Assembly (NCBI RefSeq): GCF_000159435.1
Contig: NZ_GG693412.1
Span: 598,494-636,535, forward strand
DNA length: 38,042 nt
Source of the DNA: Limosilactobacillus vaginalis DSM 5837 = ATCC 49540
GTDB taxonomy: Bacteria; Bacillota; Bacilli; Lactobacillales; Lactobacillaceae
Reading direction: 5' to 3'
In this document: positions 1-8,398 of the stretch, piece after piece
How positions within the stretch are numbered: the stretch's first letter is position 1
Layout: every line of letters starts with the position of its first letter
Made by a program: the position numbers and the translations under genes
Notes under the pieces: model-generated
What the model was told of the DNA's origin: nothing
The model's database searches: none
The model's input: only the letters and a program-made list of their open reading frames with translations

Positions 1-330
1 CCGCCGACCCAATCTAATCAGCAAAAGGAAAAGATCCAATCAGCTGATGAACAGTTACAATCACAGCTTTATCAGCGACACGAAGAGTACCATACATTTA
101 AGAGTATCTACAATGCCTGTTTTATTGTCGTTATGATGATTTGGGGATGCCTTTTCCCATTAATTCACAGTAATGCTTTGTCCTCAATCCTTGGTGTGCT
201 ATGGATTGGTGGCTGGATGATCTTTGCCCCGCTAAAAAGAGAGATTGTGATTAAGAAAATTGGTCCTAAATTAGATGCTAAGTATCCGTTAACTGTTAAC
301 CGGATTGATAAGAATAAAAAGGTAAAGTAA
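1..330 (+). CDS. Membrane protein of unknown function, 3' part only
   Basis: The reading frame is open from the first base of the window to a TAA ending at 330, so the gene starts outside the window. The visible 109 residues begin with a Gln/Glu/Lys-rich, probably cytoplasmic stretch. Two hydrophobic segments follow at about residues 40-56 and 59-77 of the visible part, the second containing GVLWIGGWMIFAP, and the protein ends in a basic tail (NRIDKNKKVK). This looks like the C-terminal end of a small membrane protein with a charged N-terminal region. I do not recognise a family. An internal ATG at 133 lies inside the first hydrophobic segment and is unlikely to be the true start. Confidence 0.6.
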   Translation, partial: PPTQSNQQKEKIQSADEQLQSQLYQRHEEYHTFKSIYNACFIVVMMIWGCLFPLIHSNALSSILGVLWIGGWMIFAPLKREIVIKKIGPKLDAKYPLTVNRIDKNKKVK

Positions 331-411
331 AGTTTCGTGAGCATCTTCCTTTATCTCTTATAAAAAGTGAGTAAAATAATAATTACAATATCACTTAAAG
401 GGGAGTTGCTT

Positions 412-807
412 ATGAAAAAATTAACCGTAACTGCTGCGGCAATGGATCGACTCAGAAAGTACATGAGCCCTGATAAGCAAATTGTCTTGGACTTTGATGA
501 TGGGGTAGGTCCATTTTCTGCAATCGGCAATTGTAACTTAGATGCTAACTACCGGTTAATTTTTGTTAACCGCGATGTTAAGCTACCTGATTTTGATGAG
601 ATTGTTAGTTCCAATATTGGTGACATTCGGATTAAGAGCGAATGGTATGCTAGTGCTCAATTTGAAGACCAAATGGAACTTCGCTTTGATCCAAAGCATT
701 TTACGATGCCACTGGTTAGCCCAACCAAAATCTTAACTGATAACGTTGAAGTGGTAGAAATTAATGAGCCGCTTAAGACGGAATACAGCGGTACTCATGA
801 TTGCTAA
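412..807 (+). CDS. Fe-S cluster biosynthesis family protein (HesB/YneR-like)
   Basis: This 131-residue protein resembles the small Fe-S biosynthesis (HesB-like) family proteins common in lactobacilli. The pattern is an N-terminal 'KKLTVTAAAMDRL' helix, then the beta-rich LDFDDGVGPFSA segment and a long beta half. It lacks the CxGC pattern of true A-type Fe-S carriers. The only cysteines are Cys41 and the C-terminal Cys131, so a carrier role is not shown. The start at 412 is chosen because AAAGGGGAG lies at the right distance; an ATG 45 bases upstream has no ribosome binding site. A hairpin terminator follows, so the gene is probably monocistronic. Confidence 0.7.
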   Translation: MKKLTVTAAAMDRLRKYMSPDKQIVLDFDDGVGPFSAIGNCNLDANYRLIFVNRDVKLPDFDEIVSSNIGDIRIKSEWYASAQFEDQMELRFDPKHFTMPLVSPTKILTDNVEVVEINEPLKTEYSGTHDC

Positions 808-842
808 CAAATAATATAAAACCAACTGAAAATATCCAAACG

Positions 843-886
843 AAGCTGCGAACTCTAATCCATAATGACTGTTCGTGGCTTTATTT
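843..886 (+). terminator. Rho-independent terminator after the Fe-S family gene
   Basis: An 11-pair stem (843-853 with 871-881, two G-T pairs) encloses a 17-base loop and is followed by TATTT. It separates the Fe-S family gene from the deacylase gene. Confidence 0.6.
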
Positions 887-913
887 ATAAGTGCATTTAA
901 TAAGGAGAATAAT

Positions 914-1402
914 ATGACTCCACAGCAAATTTATCAATTGCTAAATGATAATAAAATTGAATACCAGGTAGTTCATCATCCAGCCGTTTTTACGACGGAT
1001 GAAGCGGATCAATATGTACAAAACTACTCGTTTGCAAGGACAAAGAATCTCTTTCTTCATACCCATAATCGGAAAAATTATTTCCTATATATTCTTCCAG
1101 AAGATAAGCGCTTCGATGAAAAAAGCTTTCGTCAGGCAGTTGGATCATCCCGATTATCATTTGCTTCCTCAGATGAAATGAGTCAGATCCTAAACGTAAC
1201 TCCGGGGATGGTGTCACCCTTTAACCTCTTTAATGATCGACAGCATCAGGTATCGCTAATTATTACGCAAGAAGTTCTTAAAATGAATGAGTTAATTGGA
1301 GTCCATCCAAATACCAATACCCAGACTGTTATATTGAAAACCACTGATTTACTGGCACTTTTGAAAAAGATCGGTACCACTATTCAAATAGTAGATCTTT
1401 AG
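914..1402 (+). CDS. YbaK/ProX-type aminoacyl-tRNA deacylase domain protein
   Basis: The 162-residue protein has the YbaK/aaRS-associated (ProX/PrdX) fold. It shows an N-terminal helix with 'IEYQVVHHP', then 'KNLFLHTHNRKNYFLYILP', the conserved KxLFL...YxL core, and a C-terminal 'GVHPNTNTQTV' that matches the family's GxHPN motif. Members hydrolyse mischarged aminoacyl-tRNAs such as Ala-tRNA(Pro) in the cytoplasm. Which tRNA this copy edits cannot be read from the sequence. The start at 914 follows AAGGAGAATAAT. An upstream in-frame ATG at 875 has no ribosome binding site and overlaps the preceding hairpin. The protein is stand-alone, not fused to a synthetase. Confidence 0.8.
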   Translation: MTPQQIYQLLNDNKIEYQVVHHPAVFTTDEADQYVQNYSFARTKNLFLHTHNRKNYFLYILPEDKRFDEKSFRQAVGSSRLSFASSDEMSQILNVTPGMVSPFNLFNDRQHQVSLIITQEVLKMNELIGVHPNTNTQTVILKTTDLLALLKKIGTTIQIVDL

Positions 1403-1446
1403 TTTTCATTGATATTAAAATAACTTCTCATTGTCGCTCGCTTTTA

Positions 1447-1475
1447 TTGACACCTGATCTGAATAACATTAAAAT
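1447..1475 (+). promoter_or_regulatory. Sigma-A type promoter for the amidotransferase gene
   Basis: A perfect TTGACA (1447-1452) is followed after 17 bases by TAAAAT (1470-1475), 56 bases before the amidotransferase start. Confidence 0.7.
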
Positions 1476-1531
1476 TCTAGTGACTAAGTAGGAGTACGTT
1501 GGGGAGTAAATAAAAATAGGAGTATTAGGTA

Positions 1532-2200
1532 ATGAGAGTAAATATCTTGCAGCATACGTCCAATGAAGGACCCGGATCAATTCGGGATTGGATTCATGCA
1601 AATAACAATGAAATGTATGTTTATCACCCGGATCAATTTGGCAATTTACCAACTGCAGCTGAGACTGATATGCTGGTTGTTCTTGGTGGTCCAATGAGTC
1701 CTAATGATGACTTTCCGTGGTTAGAAGAAGAACGAGAATTAATTAGGACTTTGATTGATGAACGTAAACCAATCTTTGGTGCTTGCTTAGGAGCACAACA
1801 GATTGTTAAAGCGCTTGGCTACCAAGTTAGTCAAGCTCCGCATAAAGAAGTTGGCTGGGCACCAGTTTATCGGCAAAACGACGCAATTCCAGGCATTCCA
1901 GAAAAGCTAACTGCTTTGCATTGGCACCAGGACATGTTTGAGATTCCTGATGATGCTAAGCTGCTTTTTAGTAGTGATTTAAATGAAAATCAAGGCTTCC
2001 TTTATCACGACAACGTTATCGGCCTGCAATTTCACTTTGAACCAATGAAGGACAATGTTCGTGAGATTGCAATTAACGATAATCAGTACCCGCTTGAAAA
2101 TAATGACCTTCATCAAACAGCTGCTGAAATTATTAACCACGATGTTCCAGCAGAGAATAAGCAGGTAATGTTCAAACTGCTCAATTACATTACAAAATAA
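1532..2200 (+). CDS. Class I glutamine amidotransferase domain protein
   Basis: This is a free-standing type 1 glutamine amidotransferase of 222 residues. The nucleophile elbow is at Cys85 (FGACLGAQ), and the rest of the triad is His168 and Glu170 (LQFHFEP). An oxyanion-type VLGGPMSPND segment lies near residue 50. Such proteins release ammonia from glutamine or, in the gamma-glutamyl hydrolase branch, cleave gamma-glutamyl compounds. No synthetase domain is attached. The gene lies directly upstream of gshA, so a role in gamma-glutamyl peptide turnover is possible, but that is inference from position only. The start follows TAGGAG, and a TTGACA/TAAAAT promoter lies upstream. Confidence 0.8.
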   Translation: MRVNILQHTSNEGPGSIRDWIHANNNEMYVYHPDQFGNLPTAAETDMLVVLGGPMSPNDDFPWLEEERELIRTLIDERKPIFGACLGAQQIVKALGYQVSQAPHKEVGWAPVYRQNDAIPGIPEKLTALHWHQDMFEIPDDAKLLFSSDLNENQGFLYHDNVIGLQFHFEPMKDNVREIAINDNQYPLENNDLHQTAAEIINHDVPAENKQVMFKLLNYITK

Positions 2201-2318
2201 AGCACTTTAGCATCTCAAAGCATTTCAGTAAGCAACCGTTAATTCAGTTGTCTTTTGCGCAATTATTTGATTATTGTCACTTCGCTTTTGAGGTTGCTAA
2301 TTCAGTATCCAAAGTGTT
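2201..2318 (+). repeat. Nested inverted repeats between amidotransferase gene and gshA
   Basis: Starting at the first base after the amidotransferase stop, AGCACTTT (2201-2208) pairs with AAAGTGTT (2311-2318). Inside it, AGCATCTCAAAGC (2209-2221) pairs imperfectly with GCTTTTGAGGTTGCT (2284-2298). The RNA could fold as a long interrupted hairpin ending 35 bases before gshA. There is no T tract, so it is not a standard terminator. Confidence 0.4.
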
Positions 2319-2353
2319 ATTGTGTATGGTATATGAGAAATGAGGTGATTTGA

Positions 2354-3880
2354 ATGGCTGATCGATATGCCGTAATTCGTCAAGCATTAAGCGAGCCAGA
2401 GTTAAATGCAAAACTATTTGCGTCAGAGTTTGGACTAGAGGCAAAGAAGCACCGGGTATTAACTAACGGTCGAGCAAGTCGGTACCCTTATCCAGAGGCG
2501 CTCCGTTCTCGTCGTCATAACTTGTATTTGAATTCTGGCTTTACTGACAACATGATTGACTTTGAAACGTCACCAGTTGTCGGAAGTAAGAATGCTGTTC
2601 GTCAGTTGAAGATGCTTGAACAGATTATGGTTGGCCAACTTCATGAGGATGAACGACTATGGCCACTCAGCCTTGCTCCAGCGCCTGTCTATAATCATGA
2701 TTTAGACTACCTAATGACTGCCAATACCAAGTCTTGGGACCAAGCAAACCACGATTACCTAGGCAAAAAATACGGAATTACCCAGGAATTGTTGGGTGAT
2801 GTCCATGTTAATTTCAGCCTTAACAAGGAACTTTTGAAAGCCTTATACGAACAATTCTATAAGGATGAGTATCATTCACTTGTTGATTTTCAAAATCATC
2901 TGTATTTTAAGATGGCACAGTGCTTTGTCCTTTATCAATGGCTATTCACTTACCTTTACGGTGCAAGCCCAGTTTCTGAAGATGTGAATGTACCGGAACA
3001 CCTTGAGTTACCGGTTCGTAGTTTGCGGTGTAGTGATTATGGTGATGATAACTTGCCTAATGAACAAGTTAGCTATAATTCATTAGAAGAACATTTTTCT
3101 AAGCTACAGCAATTCTTGGATGATGGTACTTATTACAGCATTAAGGAATTCTTCGGTCCTGTTCGTTGTCGGCGTCATAACCAAGACGTTGGTGATTTAC
3201 AGGGGATGTTGACTAAGGGTATTAATTATCTTGAATTCCGTTCGTTTGATCTTGATCCGCTTTCTCGGACAGGAGTTAGTGACGATACGATTAATTTCCT
3301 TGAATTGTTAATGATTAATACGTTAGTTAAGCCGCTTCCGGATAATTTACCAGAAAAACTAGCAACAGCACGAAAGCTTAATAATGAGGTAGCACTTCAA
3401 AAGCCAAAAGAACAAACTCCAGAAATGCACGAGGCCGCTATTAAGATTATTGCTGAATTGCAGGATTTGGTTGATGAATTTAATGCACCACGTGAGTATC
3501 GGTTAGCTCTTAAATTTGTTCAACGTCGGGTTGACGATCCAGCGTTGACGATTAGCGGTCAATTGGCTGATCAGATTGAAAACGGTAATTTACTTTCGTT
3601 CGGCTTAAAGCTGGCTAATGATCGTTTTACTGCTAATATGAACATGTCTCACCCGCTTCAGGCAATTAGCAATGAGTATTCTGATGATACGCAGCGTTTG
3701 ATCAAAGCGGCCATTGAATTGGGAGTAAATGTTTCATTTGATGATGATGGTGTCACATTGACGGTTGGCGATCATGATGAAACTTATGAAGCTCAAGGAG
3801 AATTTGATTTCCCAGATGGTCCACGTAAGTACATCTTAGATACATTCCCTGAAGCAATTAAGTTCCAAGAACAACAATAA
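2354..3880 (+). CDS. gshA: Glutamate-cysteine ligase, stand-alone
   Basis: Gamma-glutamylcysteine synthetase joins glutamate and cysteine using ATP, the first step of glutathione synthesis. The 508-residue sequence follows the ligase half of GshF-type enzymes: 'FGLEAKKHRVLTNGRASRYP' near residues 26-45, 'DFETSPVV' near 76-83, 'LWPLSLAP' near 103-110, and 'YLEFRSFDLDPLSRTG' near 296-311. Bifunctional GshF is about 750 residues because it carries an ATP-grasp glutathione synthetase domain. That domain is absent here and no gshB lies nearby, so the expected product is gamma-Glu-Cys. The start follows GAGGTGATTTGA. A hairpin terminator lies just downstream. Confidence 0.9.
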   Translation: MADRYAVIRQALSEPELNAKLFASEFGLEAKKHRVLTNGRASRYPYPEALRSRRHNLYLNSGFTDNMIDFETSPVVGSKNAVRQLKMLEQIMVGQLHEDERLWPLSLAPAPVYNHDLDYLMTANTKSWDQANHDYLGKKYGITQELLGDVHVNFSLNKELLKALYEQFYKDEYHSLVDFQNHLYFKMAQCFVLYQWLFTYLYGASPVSEDVNVPEHLELPVRSLRCSDYGDDNLPNEQVSYNSLEEHFSKLQQFLDDGTYYSIKEFFGPVRCRRHNQDVGDLQGMLTKGINYLEFRSFDLDPLSRTGVSDDTINFLELLMINTLVKPLPDNLPEKLATARKLNNEVALQKPKEQTPEMHEAAIKIIAELQDLVDEFNAPREYRLALKFVQRRVDDPALTISGQLADQIENGNLLSFGLKLANDRFTANMNMSHPLQAISNEYSDDTQRLIKAAIELGVNVSFDDDGVTLTVGDHDETYEAQGEFDFPDGPRKYILDTFPEAIKFQEQQ

Positions 3881-3903
3881 ATTAGATATTATTAATGAAT
3901 AAT

Positions 3904-3937
3904 GGGGCCTCACAATTCCTTGTGGTGCCTCGTTTTT
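3904..3937 (+). terminator. Terminator after gshA
   Basis: An imperfect 12-pair stem (3904-3915 with 3920-3931) with a TTCC loop is followed by GTTTTT. It lies only 20 bases before the start of the dehydrogenase gene. Confidence 0.7.
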
Positions 3938-3956
3938 GGTTAAGGAGGAGCGTAAG

Positions 3957-4886
3957 ATGCGGAAAATTGGAATTATTGGTCTGGGACATGTTGGACGACT
4001 ATTGGCACATGATCTAGTAACAACCGACAAAGTAGATCAGTTAGTCTTAATCGATCAAGATGATGATTTGGCTGTTGGCTTGAAAGCCGATTTAGAAAAT
4101 GCCCAAACCGCCTTAATGACAAGTACCACAATCACTATTCAGGACTACGCAGCCTTAAAAAATGCGGATATTTTGATAACAGCATTTGGTGATAGTCAGC
4201 TTCTTAAAGAGCATCAGATGGCTGAGTTAACAAGGAATGGGCAAGCTGTTGAGGAGATCGCACCACGAGTTAAGCAAAGCGGCTTTTCCGGAATTGTCTT
4301 AAATATTAGTGATCCCAATGAAGCAATTACGGCTTACCTTCAGCAGCAACTTGCTTTACCACCAAAACAAGTAATGGGAATTGGGACAACAATTGATACT
4401 ATGCGAATGCGCCAGGCAGTTGCTAAAGCTGCTCAGTTATCATCACAGAATGTTAGTGGCTTTGTATATGGTCAGCACGATGGCGAAAAGGTGTTTGCTT
4501 GGTCAACAGTTACTGTCAATGGTCAAAATTTGGAAAAGTCGATTAACGGCCACCATCTCGATCAAAATAAACTAGGGATTAACGCTGATTTGGATAATTG
4601 GTATACGCTAAACGGCTTGGGCTACAATGCGAGTGCCGTTGTTGTCTGGACCATTCAAATTATTTCTGCAATTTTAGGTAGTGGTGAACTAAGTGTTCCG
4701 CTGGCAATTTATCAACCACAGTATGAAGGATATGTAAGTTTTCCAACCTTAATTAATCGTAAGGGTCAGGGGAATCCACTGTTATTAAACCTCTATCCTG
4801 TAGAAGAAGCAGCCGTTAAAACAGCCGCCAACGCAATCCAACAGCAAATTGCAATTTTGCAACAAGGAGGGGAAGAAAATGATTAA
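3957..4886 (+). CDS. L-lactate / 2-hydroxyisocaproate dehydrogenase-like protein
   Basis: The 309-residue NAD-dependent protein belongs to the lactate/malate dehydrogenase superfamily and resembles lactobacillal L-2-hydroxyisocaproate dehydrogenases. It has the Rossmann motif GIIGLGHVG (residues 5-13), acid Asp33, Asp147 and Arg150 (TIDTMRMR), and catalytic His174 (YGQHDGEKV). Three normally conserved sites differ. The mobile-loop arginine position holds Gln87 (KEHQMAEL), the NPVD segment reads DPNE (Asp119 replaces Asn), and GEHG reads GQHD. Substrate and activity are therefore doubtful. The start follows AAGGAGGAGCG; a more upstream ATG at 3936 has no ribosome binding site. The stop overlaps the next gene, indicating translational coupling. 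Confidence 0.75.
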   Translation: MRKIGIIGLGHVGRLLAHDLVTTDKVDQLVLIDQDDDLAVGLKADLENAQTALMTSTTITIQDYAALKNADILITAFGDSQLLKEHQMAELTRNGQAVEEIAPRVKQSGFSGIVLNISDPNEAITAYLQQQLALPPKQVMGIGTTIDTMRMRQAVAKAAQLSSQNVSGFVYGQHDGEKVFAWSTVTVNGQNLEKSINGHHLDQNKLGINADLDNWYTLNGLGYNASAVVVWTIQIISAILGSGELSVPLAIYQPQYEGYVSFPTLINRKGQGNPLLLNLYPVEEAAVKTAANAIQQQIAILQQGGEEND

Positions 4887-5451
4887 ATTATTAGCTGTAT
4901 ACTGCGGTGCAAGAGATGGCAGTGATAAAAAGTATTTAGAAGCAGCTCGTCAATTAGGTGAGTGGATGGCTGCTCACCGAATCGATCTTGTATACGGTGG
5001 TGGTCAATTTGGCTTAATGGGGGCCGTTGCCAATGGGGTCCTTGATAATGGCGGAACCGTTCACGGCATTATTACTGAAACCCTTGCCAGCCGTGGTGCT
5101 GCTTATGAAAAAATTCAGGATCTCAAAATTGTTCCTGATATGGATCACCGGAAAGAAAAGATGATGGCAATGGCAGATGGAATGCTAGCCCTTCCTGGTG
5201 GTATTGGGACACTTGAAGAAATTAGTCAGGCCGCCTCATGGATCACGATTGGAGAAAATCCCAAGCCGGTTGCCTTTTATAATCAAGATGACTTTTACTC
5301 ACCACTTGAACAAGTATTTAAACACATGTCTCACGAAGGTTTCCTCGAGAAGACCTATCTCGATAGCATGTGCTTCAGTGACGACTTTGACCAAATCCTT
5401 GACTTCATGGAACACTATCACGCTCCTCACTACCGGGAATATAAGAAATAG
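4879..5451 (+). CDS. LOG-family (TIGR00730) nucleotide 5'-monophosphate phosphoribohydrolase-like protein
   Basis: A Rossmann-fold protein of 190 residues. It has the family signature PGGIGTLEE near residues 106-114, the GGGQFGLMG loop near 42-50, and MDHRKEKM near 90-97. LOG-family enzymes remove the base from nucleoside 5'-monophosphates; in bacteria the true substrate is usually unknown. The start at 4879 sits behind AAGGAGGGG and overlaps the preceding dehydrogenase gene by 8 bases, so the two are probably translated together. A strong hairpin follows at 5465. Confidence 0.85.
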   Translation: MIKLLAVYCGARDGSDKKYLEAARQLGEWMAAHRIDLVYGGGQFGLMGAVANGVLDNGGTVHGIITETLASRGAAYEKIQDLKIVPDMDHRKEKMMAMADGMLALPGGIGTLEEISQAASWITIGENPKPVAFYNQDDFYSPLEQVFKHMSHEGFLEKTYLDSMCFSDDFDQILDFMEHYHAPHYREYKK

Positions 5452-5464
5452 TTTTAAAAATCAA

Positions 5465-5507
5465 AGAGGTCATGAAGCAACAAGAGCTTTTCATGACCTC
5501 TATTTTA
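5465..5507. terminator. Bidirectional terminator between LOG and DUF4828 genes
   Basis: A 12-pair perfect stem (5465-5476 with 5490-5501) has T-rich tails on both sides. It serves the LOG gene on the plus strand and overlaps the stop codon of the convergent DUF4828 gene. Confidence 0.8.
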
Positions 5508-5862
5508 GTGGTTGAATTGTATAGACCTGATCATCAGCTTCATCAATTAATGAAACTGGACGCTGATCATTGGCTTGAATTGTAATATGATAGCCAAATT
5601 TATCGAGATAAACTAATTTATCTTCACGAACTAGTTGAACTGTTGCGGGAATTTCTTGATTGTCAATTCCCAGCTTTAATTCAGGAGAGATGGTAATTAT
5701 ATGGGTTCGGTTGCGTTCATGATCATAATATTGCCAAGTACCAGCATAGAATATCGGTAACGCAGCCGATGTGTTACTTTTCTTCGCGTGACTGAACCCT
5801 AACGTACTAGAGAGCCCAGCCATTAGTCCCGCGCCGAAAAGTAACATTCCCTTTTTTCTCAT
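5500..5862 (-). CDS. DUF4828 domain protein
   Basis: A 120-residue protein found in lactobacilli and relatives. It has a positively charged N-terminus (MRKKG), one hydrophobic segment (about residues 5-24, signal anchor or signal peptide), and a small beta-rich domain. That domain has an '[12 protein letters not shown]' motif and a C-terminal '[17 protein letters not shown]' block typical of DUF4828. The function is unknown. It probably faces the outside of the membrane. The start follows GAGGAG on the minus strand, and the stop lies within the shared terminator stem. Confidence 0.8.
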   Translation of the reverse strand: MRKKGMLLFGAGLMAGLSSTLGFSHAKKSNTSAALPIFYAGTWQYYDHERNRTHIITISPELKLGIDNQEIPATVQLVREDKLVYLDKFGYHITIQANDQRPVSLIDEADDQVYTIQPLK

Positions 5863-5911
5863 ATTCCATCAATCTCCTCAATTATGTGATAAGTCATTTT
5901 TCTACAAACTT

Positions 5912-5940
5912 ATTATACACATAATTATATGATCGAAAGA
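5912..5940 (-). promoter_or_regulatory. Probable promoter of the DUF4828 gene
   Basis: Reading the minus strand, TCTTTC (5940-5935) is followed after 17 bases by a perfect TATAAT (5917-5912), 50 bases before the start codon. The -35 box is weak. Confidence 0.4.
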
Positions 5941-5969
5941 TTTCATTTCTGTTAAAAACAAGCAATAAT

Positions 5970-5978
5970 TGGTATGAT
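5970..5978 (+). promoter_or_regulatory. Extended -10 promoter for the oxidoreductase gene
   Basis: TGGTATGAT fits an extended -10 element (TGnTATNAT), 42 bases upstream of the start codon. No convincing -35 box is visible. Confidence 0.5.
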
Positions 5979-6019
5979 TAATGTAACAAGTTAAATATCT
6001 GATAAGGGAGTTGGCTTAA

Positions 6020-7039
6020 ATGCTTAAGTTAGGAATTATTGGAACTCATATTATTACGGATCAAATGCTTGATGCTGCCAAGACTACTGGCAAGTATCAA
6101 CTAACCGCGGTCTATTCACGGACACTGGACCGGGCTAAGGAATTTGGTAAGCCATATGGTGCTACAGAATTTTATGATGATCTTGAAAAATTCTTTGAAG
6201 ATGGTGACTTTGACGTTGTTTACATCGCGTCACCAAATAGTTTGCATTACCAACAAGCACGCTTAGCAATTGAAAATGATAAGTTTGTGATTGTTGAAAA
6301 GCCAGCATTTGTAAACCCAAGTGAATTTTCCGGGATTCAATCCTTACTGGCGGCTCACCCGAAGGCACGCCTAGTTGAAGCTGCTCGTCATATCCATACG
6401 CCACTCTACAAGGAAGGGCTGAAGAAAGTTGACGAGATGAAAGAGCATTATGTTCAAGGCGCAACGATTACTGTAATGAAGTACTCCTCACGGTATGACA
6501 AGGTTTTGGCAGGGGATGAACCTTATCCAAATATCTTTACCCTGAAGTATGCTGGTGGTGCTTTAATGGATCTCGGTGTTTACGCAGTTTATGGTGCACT
6601 GACAATGTTTGGCCAGCCACAATCCGTTGTTTACTACCCGACCCTATGCAAGACAGGTGTTGACGCTAAGGGTGTTGCCATTTTGAATTATGACAAATTC
6701 AGTGTGACCTTAAACTTTGGGAAGACAGCTAACTCATACTTGCCATCCGAAGTTTATGGCTTAAAGGATACCCTTGTTTTTGATAGTATTTTTGAAACCC
6801 AAAAGGTAACGTACTACGATACCGACAAGCAAGCACACCAACTTGATGTACCAGTAGAGAAGAATTCAATGACAGATGAAATGAACGACTTTGCTGACTT
6901 GTTCAATGATCCAGATAATGAAGAACAAATGAAGAAGTACAAGGGCTGGATGGACCTTTCAGAAATGGTTAACTCCGTAATGTACTCACTCCGTCAATCA
7001 GCTCAACTAGAATTTCCAGCAGATAAAGATCAAGAATAG
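6020..7039 (+). CDS. Gfo/Idh/MocA family NAD(P)-dependent oxidoreductase
   Basis: The 339-residue protein has an N-terminal Rossmann domain (LGIIGTHIITDQML, residues 3-16) and the family's 'VVYIASPNSLHYQQA' segment near 69-83. The signature 'VEKPAFVNPSE' near 93-103 includes the catalytic-type Lys-Pro pair. A C-terminal substrate domain contains 'GGALMDLGVYAVYGALTMFG'. Members oxidise or reduce sugars and polyols; this substrate cannot be read. A good AAGGGAG ribosome binding site precedes the ATG. The helicase gene begins 13 bases downstream, so the two are likely cotranscribed. Confidence 0.85.
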   Translation: MLKLGIIGTHIITDQMLDAAKTTGKYQLTAVYSRTLDRAKEFGKPYGATEFYDDLEKFFEDGDFDVVYIASPNSLHYQQARLAIENDKFVIVEKPAFVNPSEFSGIQSLLAAHPKARLVEAARHIHTPLYKEGLKKVDEMKEHYVQGATITVMKYSSRYDKVLAGDEPYPNIFTLKYAGGALMDLGVYAVYGALTMFGQPQSVVYYPTLCKTGVDAKGVAILNYDKFSVTLNFGKTANSYLPSEVYGLKDTLVFDSIFETQKVTYYDTDKQAHQLDVPVEKNSMTDEMNDFADLFNDPDNEEQMKKYKGWMDLSEMVNSVMYSLRQSAQLEFPADKDQE

Positions 7040-7052
7040 GATGGGATAACAT

Positions 7053-8357
7053 TTGATCGAACAATTTCAAGAAAAATTTAATCAGCAATTTAAACAACCG
7101 ACTGAAATCCAAGAGGCAGTTGCTAAACCATTAGCTGAAGACAAGTCAATCCTCGGTATCGCGCCTACTGGTTCAGGGAAAACACTGGCATTTACTTTGC
7201 CTCTTCTTCCGAAAATTATGCCCGGGGCTGGCACCCAGCTATTAGTTCTCGCGCCATCACAAGAATTAGCGATCCAGACGACCCGGGTAATGCGTGAATG
7301 GGCTAATATTATTGGTGTTAAAGTCCTTGCCTTAACAGGTGGTGCTAACCTTCGCCGACAGGTAATGAAGCTTCGTAAACATCCGGATGTCGTTGTTGGT
7401 ACGCCGGGGCGAGTTCTCCATATGCTGGATAACCGGCACCTCAAGCTTGGTCATCTTCAGACGATGGTGATTGATGAGGCAGATGACTTACTGCGTGACG
7501 ATACTTTGGCTGTTGTTGAAGATATTGAGCGTGCTACGCCATTAAGCGCTCAGTTAGCGTTCTTTTCTGCTACTAAATCGCCAGTGTTTAAGCAACTTTC
7601 AGTGATGTTCGGACGGGATATTTTAACCCTTGATGTTACTGATAGTGACCATACTCGGGGAAATGTTCGTCACGGGTATATTGATGCGCGAACGAATGCG
7701 CAAAAGACTGCTGTCCTTCGTCGGCTGACCAGTATCAAAGATTTTCGTGGCTTGGTATTCTTTAATAGTACCCGGACACTTCATTATGCCGCTAGTCGTC
7801 TTCGTCACGAACATATGACAATTGGAACTTTGGGTGGCCGACAGAAGCAAACGCAACGTGAAAAGGCGATGCGGATGTTTCGGAAACGCCAGATTAAGTT
7901 ATTACTGACAACAGATGTTGCTGCGCGGGGGATTGATATTCCTAAGCTTCCTGCTGTTATTAACTTTGATTTGCCAACAGAAACGAATACTTATATCCAC
8001 CGTGTTGGGCGGACAGGCCGTCAAGGTGAACCAGGACTGGTAATTAACTTAGGTGATGATCACGATATCCGTGATTTGAAAAAGCTCCTTGCCCCAACTG
8101 ATTATCATTTGGAGCATCTTTACATTGATAATGACCAAATTACGGATCAAAAACCACAAAAGGGTCAAAAGTCAGTTTCAGTTCGGCGGCAAAACAGTCG
8201 GCAATTGCAAAAAGAACAGTGGAATGACAATGCAAGTGTCGAAAAGACTGTTCATCACACCCTTGGTAAACTGACAAAGCCGAAAAAGAATCCTCATAAG
8301 AAAAATCGGAAAAATAAGGGGATTCGTCTCAAGCACCGCCGTAAGAGTGGGATGTGA
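7053..8357 (+). CDS. DEAD-box RNA helicase
   Basis: An ATP-dependent RNA helicase of 434 residues resembling the CshB/YfmL group. It has a Q motif (QFKQPTEIQ, residues 12-20), Walker A APTGSGKT (37-44), TPGR (117-120), DEAD box (141-144), SAT (172-174) and the C-terminal HRVGRTGRQG motif VI. The tail after about residue 360 is strongly basic (KKNPHKKNRKNK), as expected for RNA binding. The start codon is TTG at 7053 behind AGGATGG; the nearby ATG at 7041 reaches a stop after two codons. Likely roles are ribosome assembly or mRNA turnover at low temperature, inferred from the family. Confidence 0.9.
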   Translation: MIEQFQEKFNQQFKQPTEIQEAVAKPLAEDKSILGIAPTGSGKTLAFTLPLLPKIMPGAGTQLLVLAPSQELAIQTTRVMREWANIIGVKVLALTGGANLRRQVMKLRKHPDVVVGTPGRVLHMLDNRHLKLGHLQTMVIDEADDLLRDDTLAVVEDIERATPLSAQLAFFSATKSPVFKQLSVMFGRDILTLDVTDSDHTRGNVRHGYIDARTNAQKTAVLRRLTSIKDFRGLVFFNSTRTLHYAASRLRHEHMTIGTLGGRQKQTQREKAMRMFRKRQIKLLLTTDVAARGIDIPKLPAVINFDLPTETNTYIHRVGRTGRQGEPGLVINLGDDHDIRDLKKLLAPTDYHLEHLYIDNDQITDQKPQKGQKSVSVRRQNSRQLQKEQWNDNASVEKTVHHTLGKLTKPKKNPHKKNRKNKGIRLKHRRKSGM

Positions 8358-8370
8358 TTAAGGCAGTGTT

Positions 8371-8398
8371 TTGAATAATTAATGAAAAAGAGTAAAAT
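8371..8398 (+). promoter_or_regulatory. Probable promoter of tRNA-Arg
   Basis: TTGAAT (8371-8376) and TAAAAT (8393-8398) are 16 bases apart, 45 bases upstream of the tRNA. Readthrough from the helicase gene is an alternative source of transcript. Confidence 0.45.
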
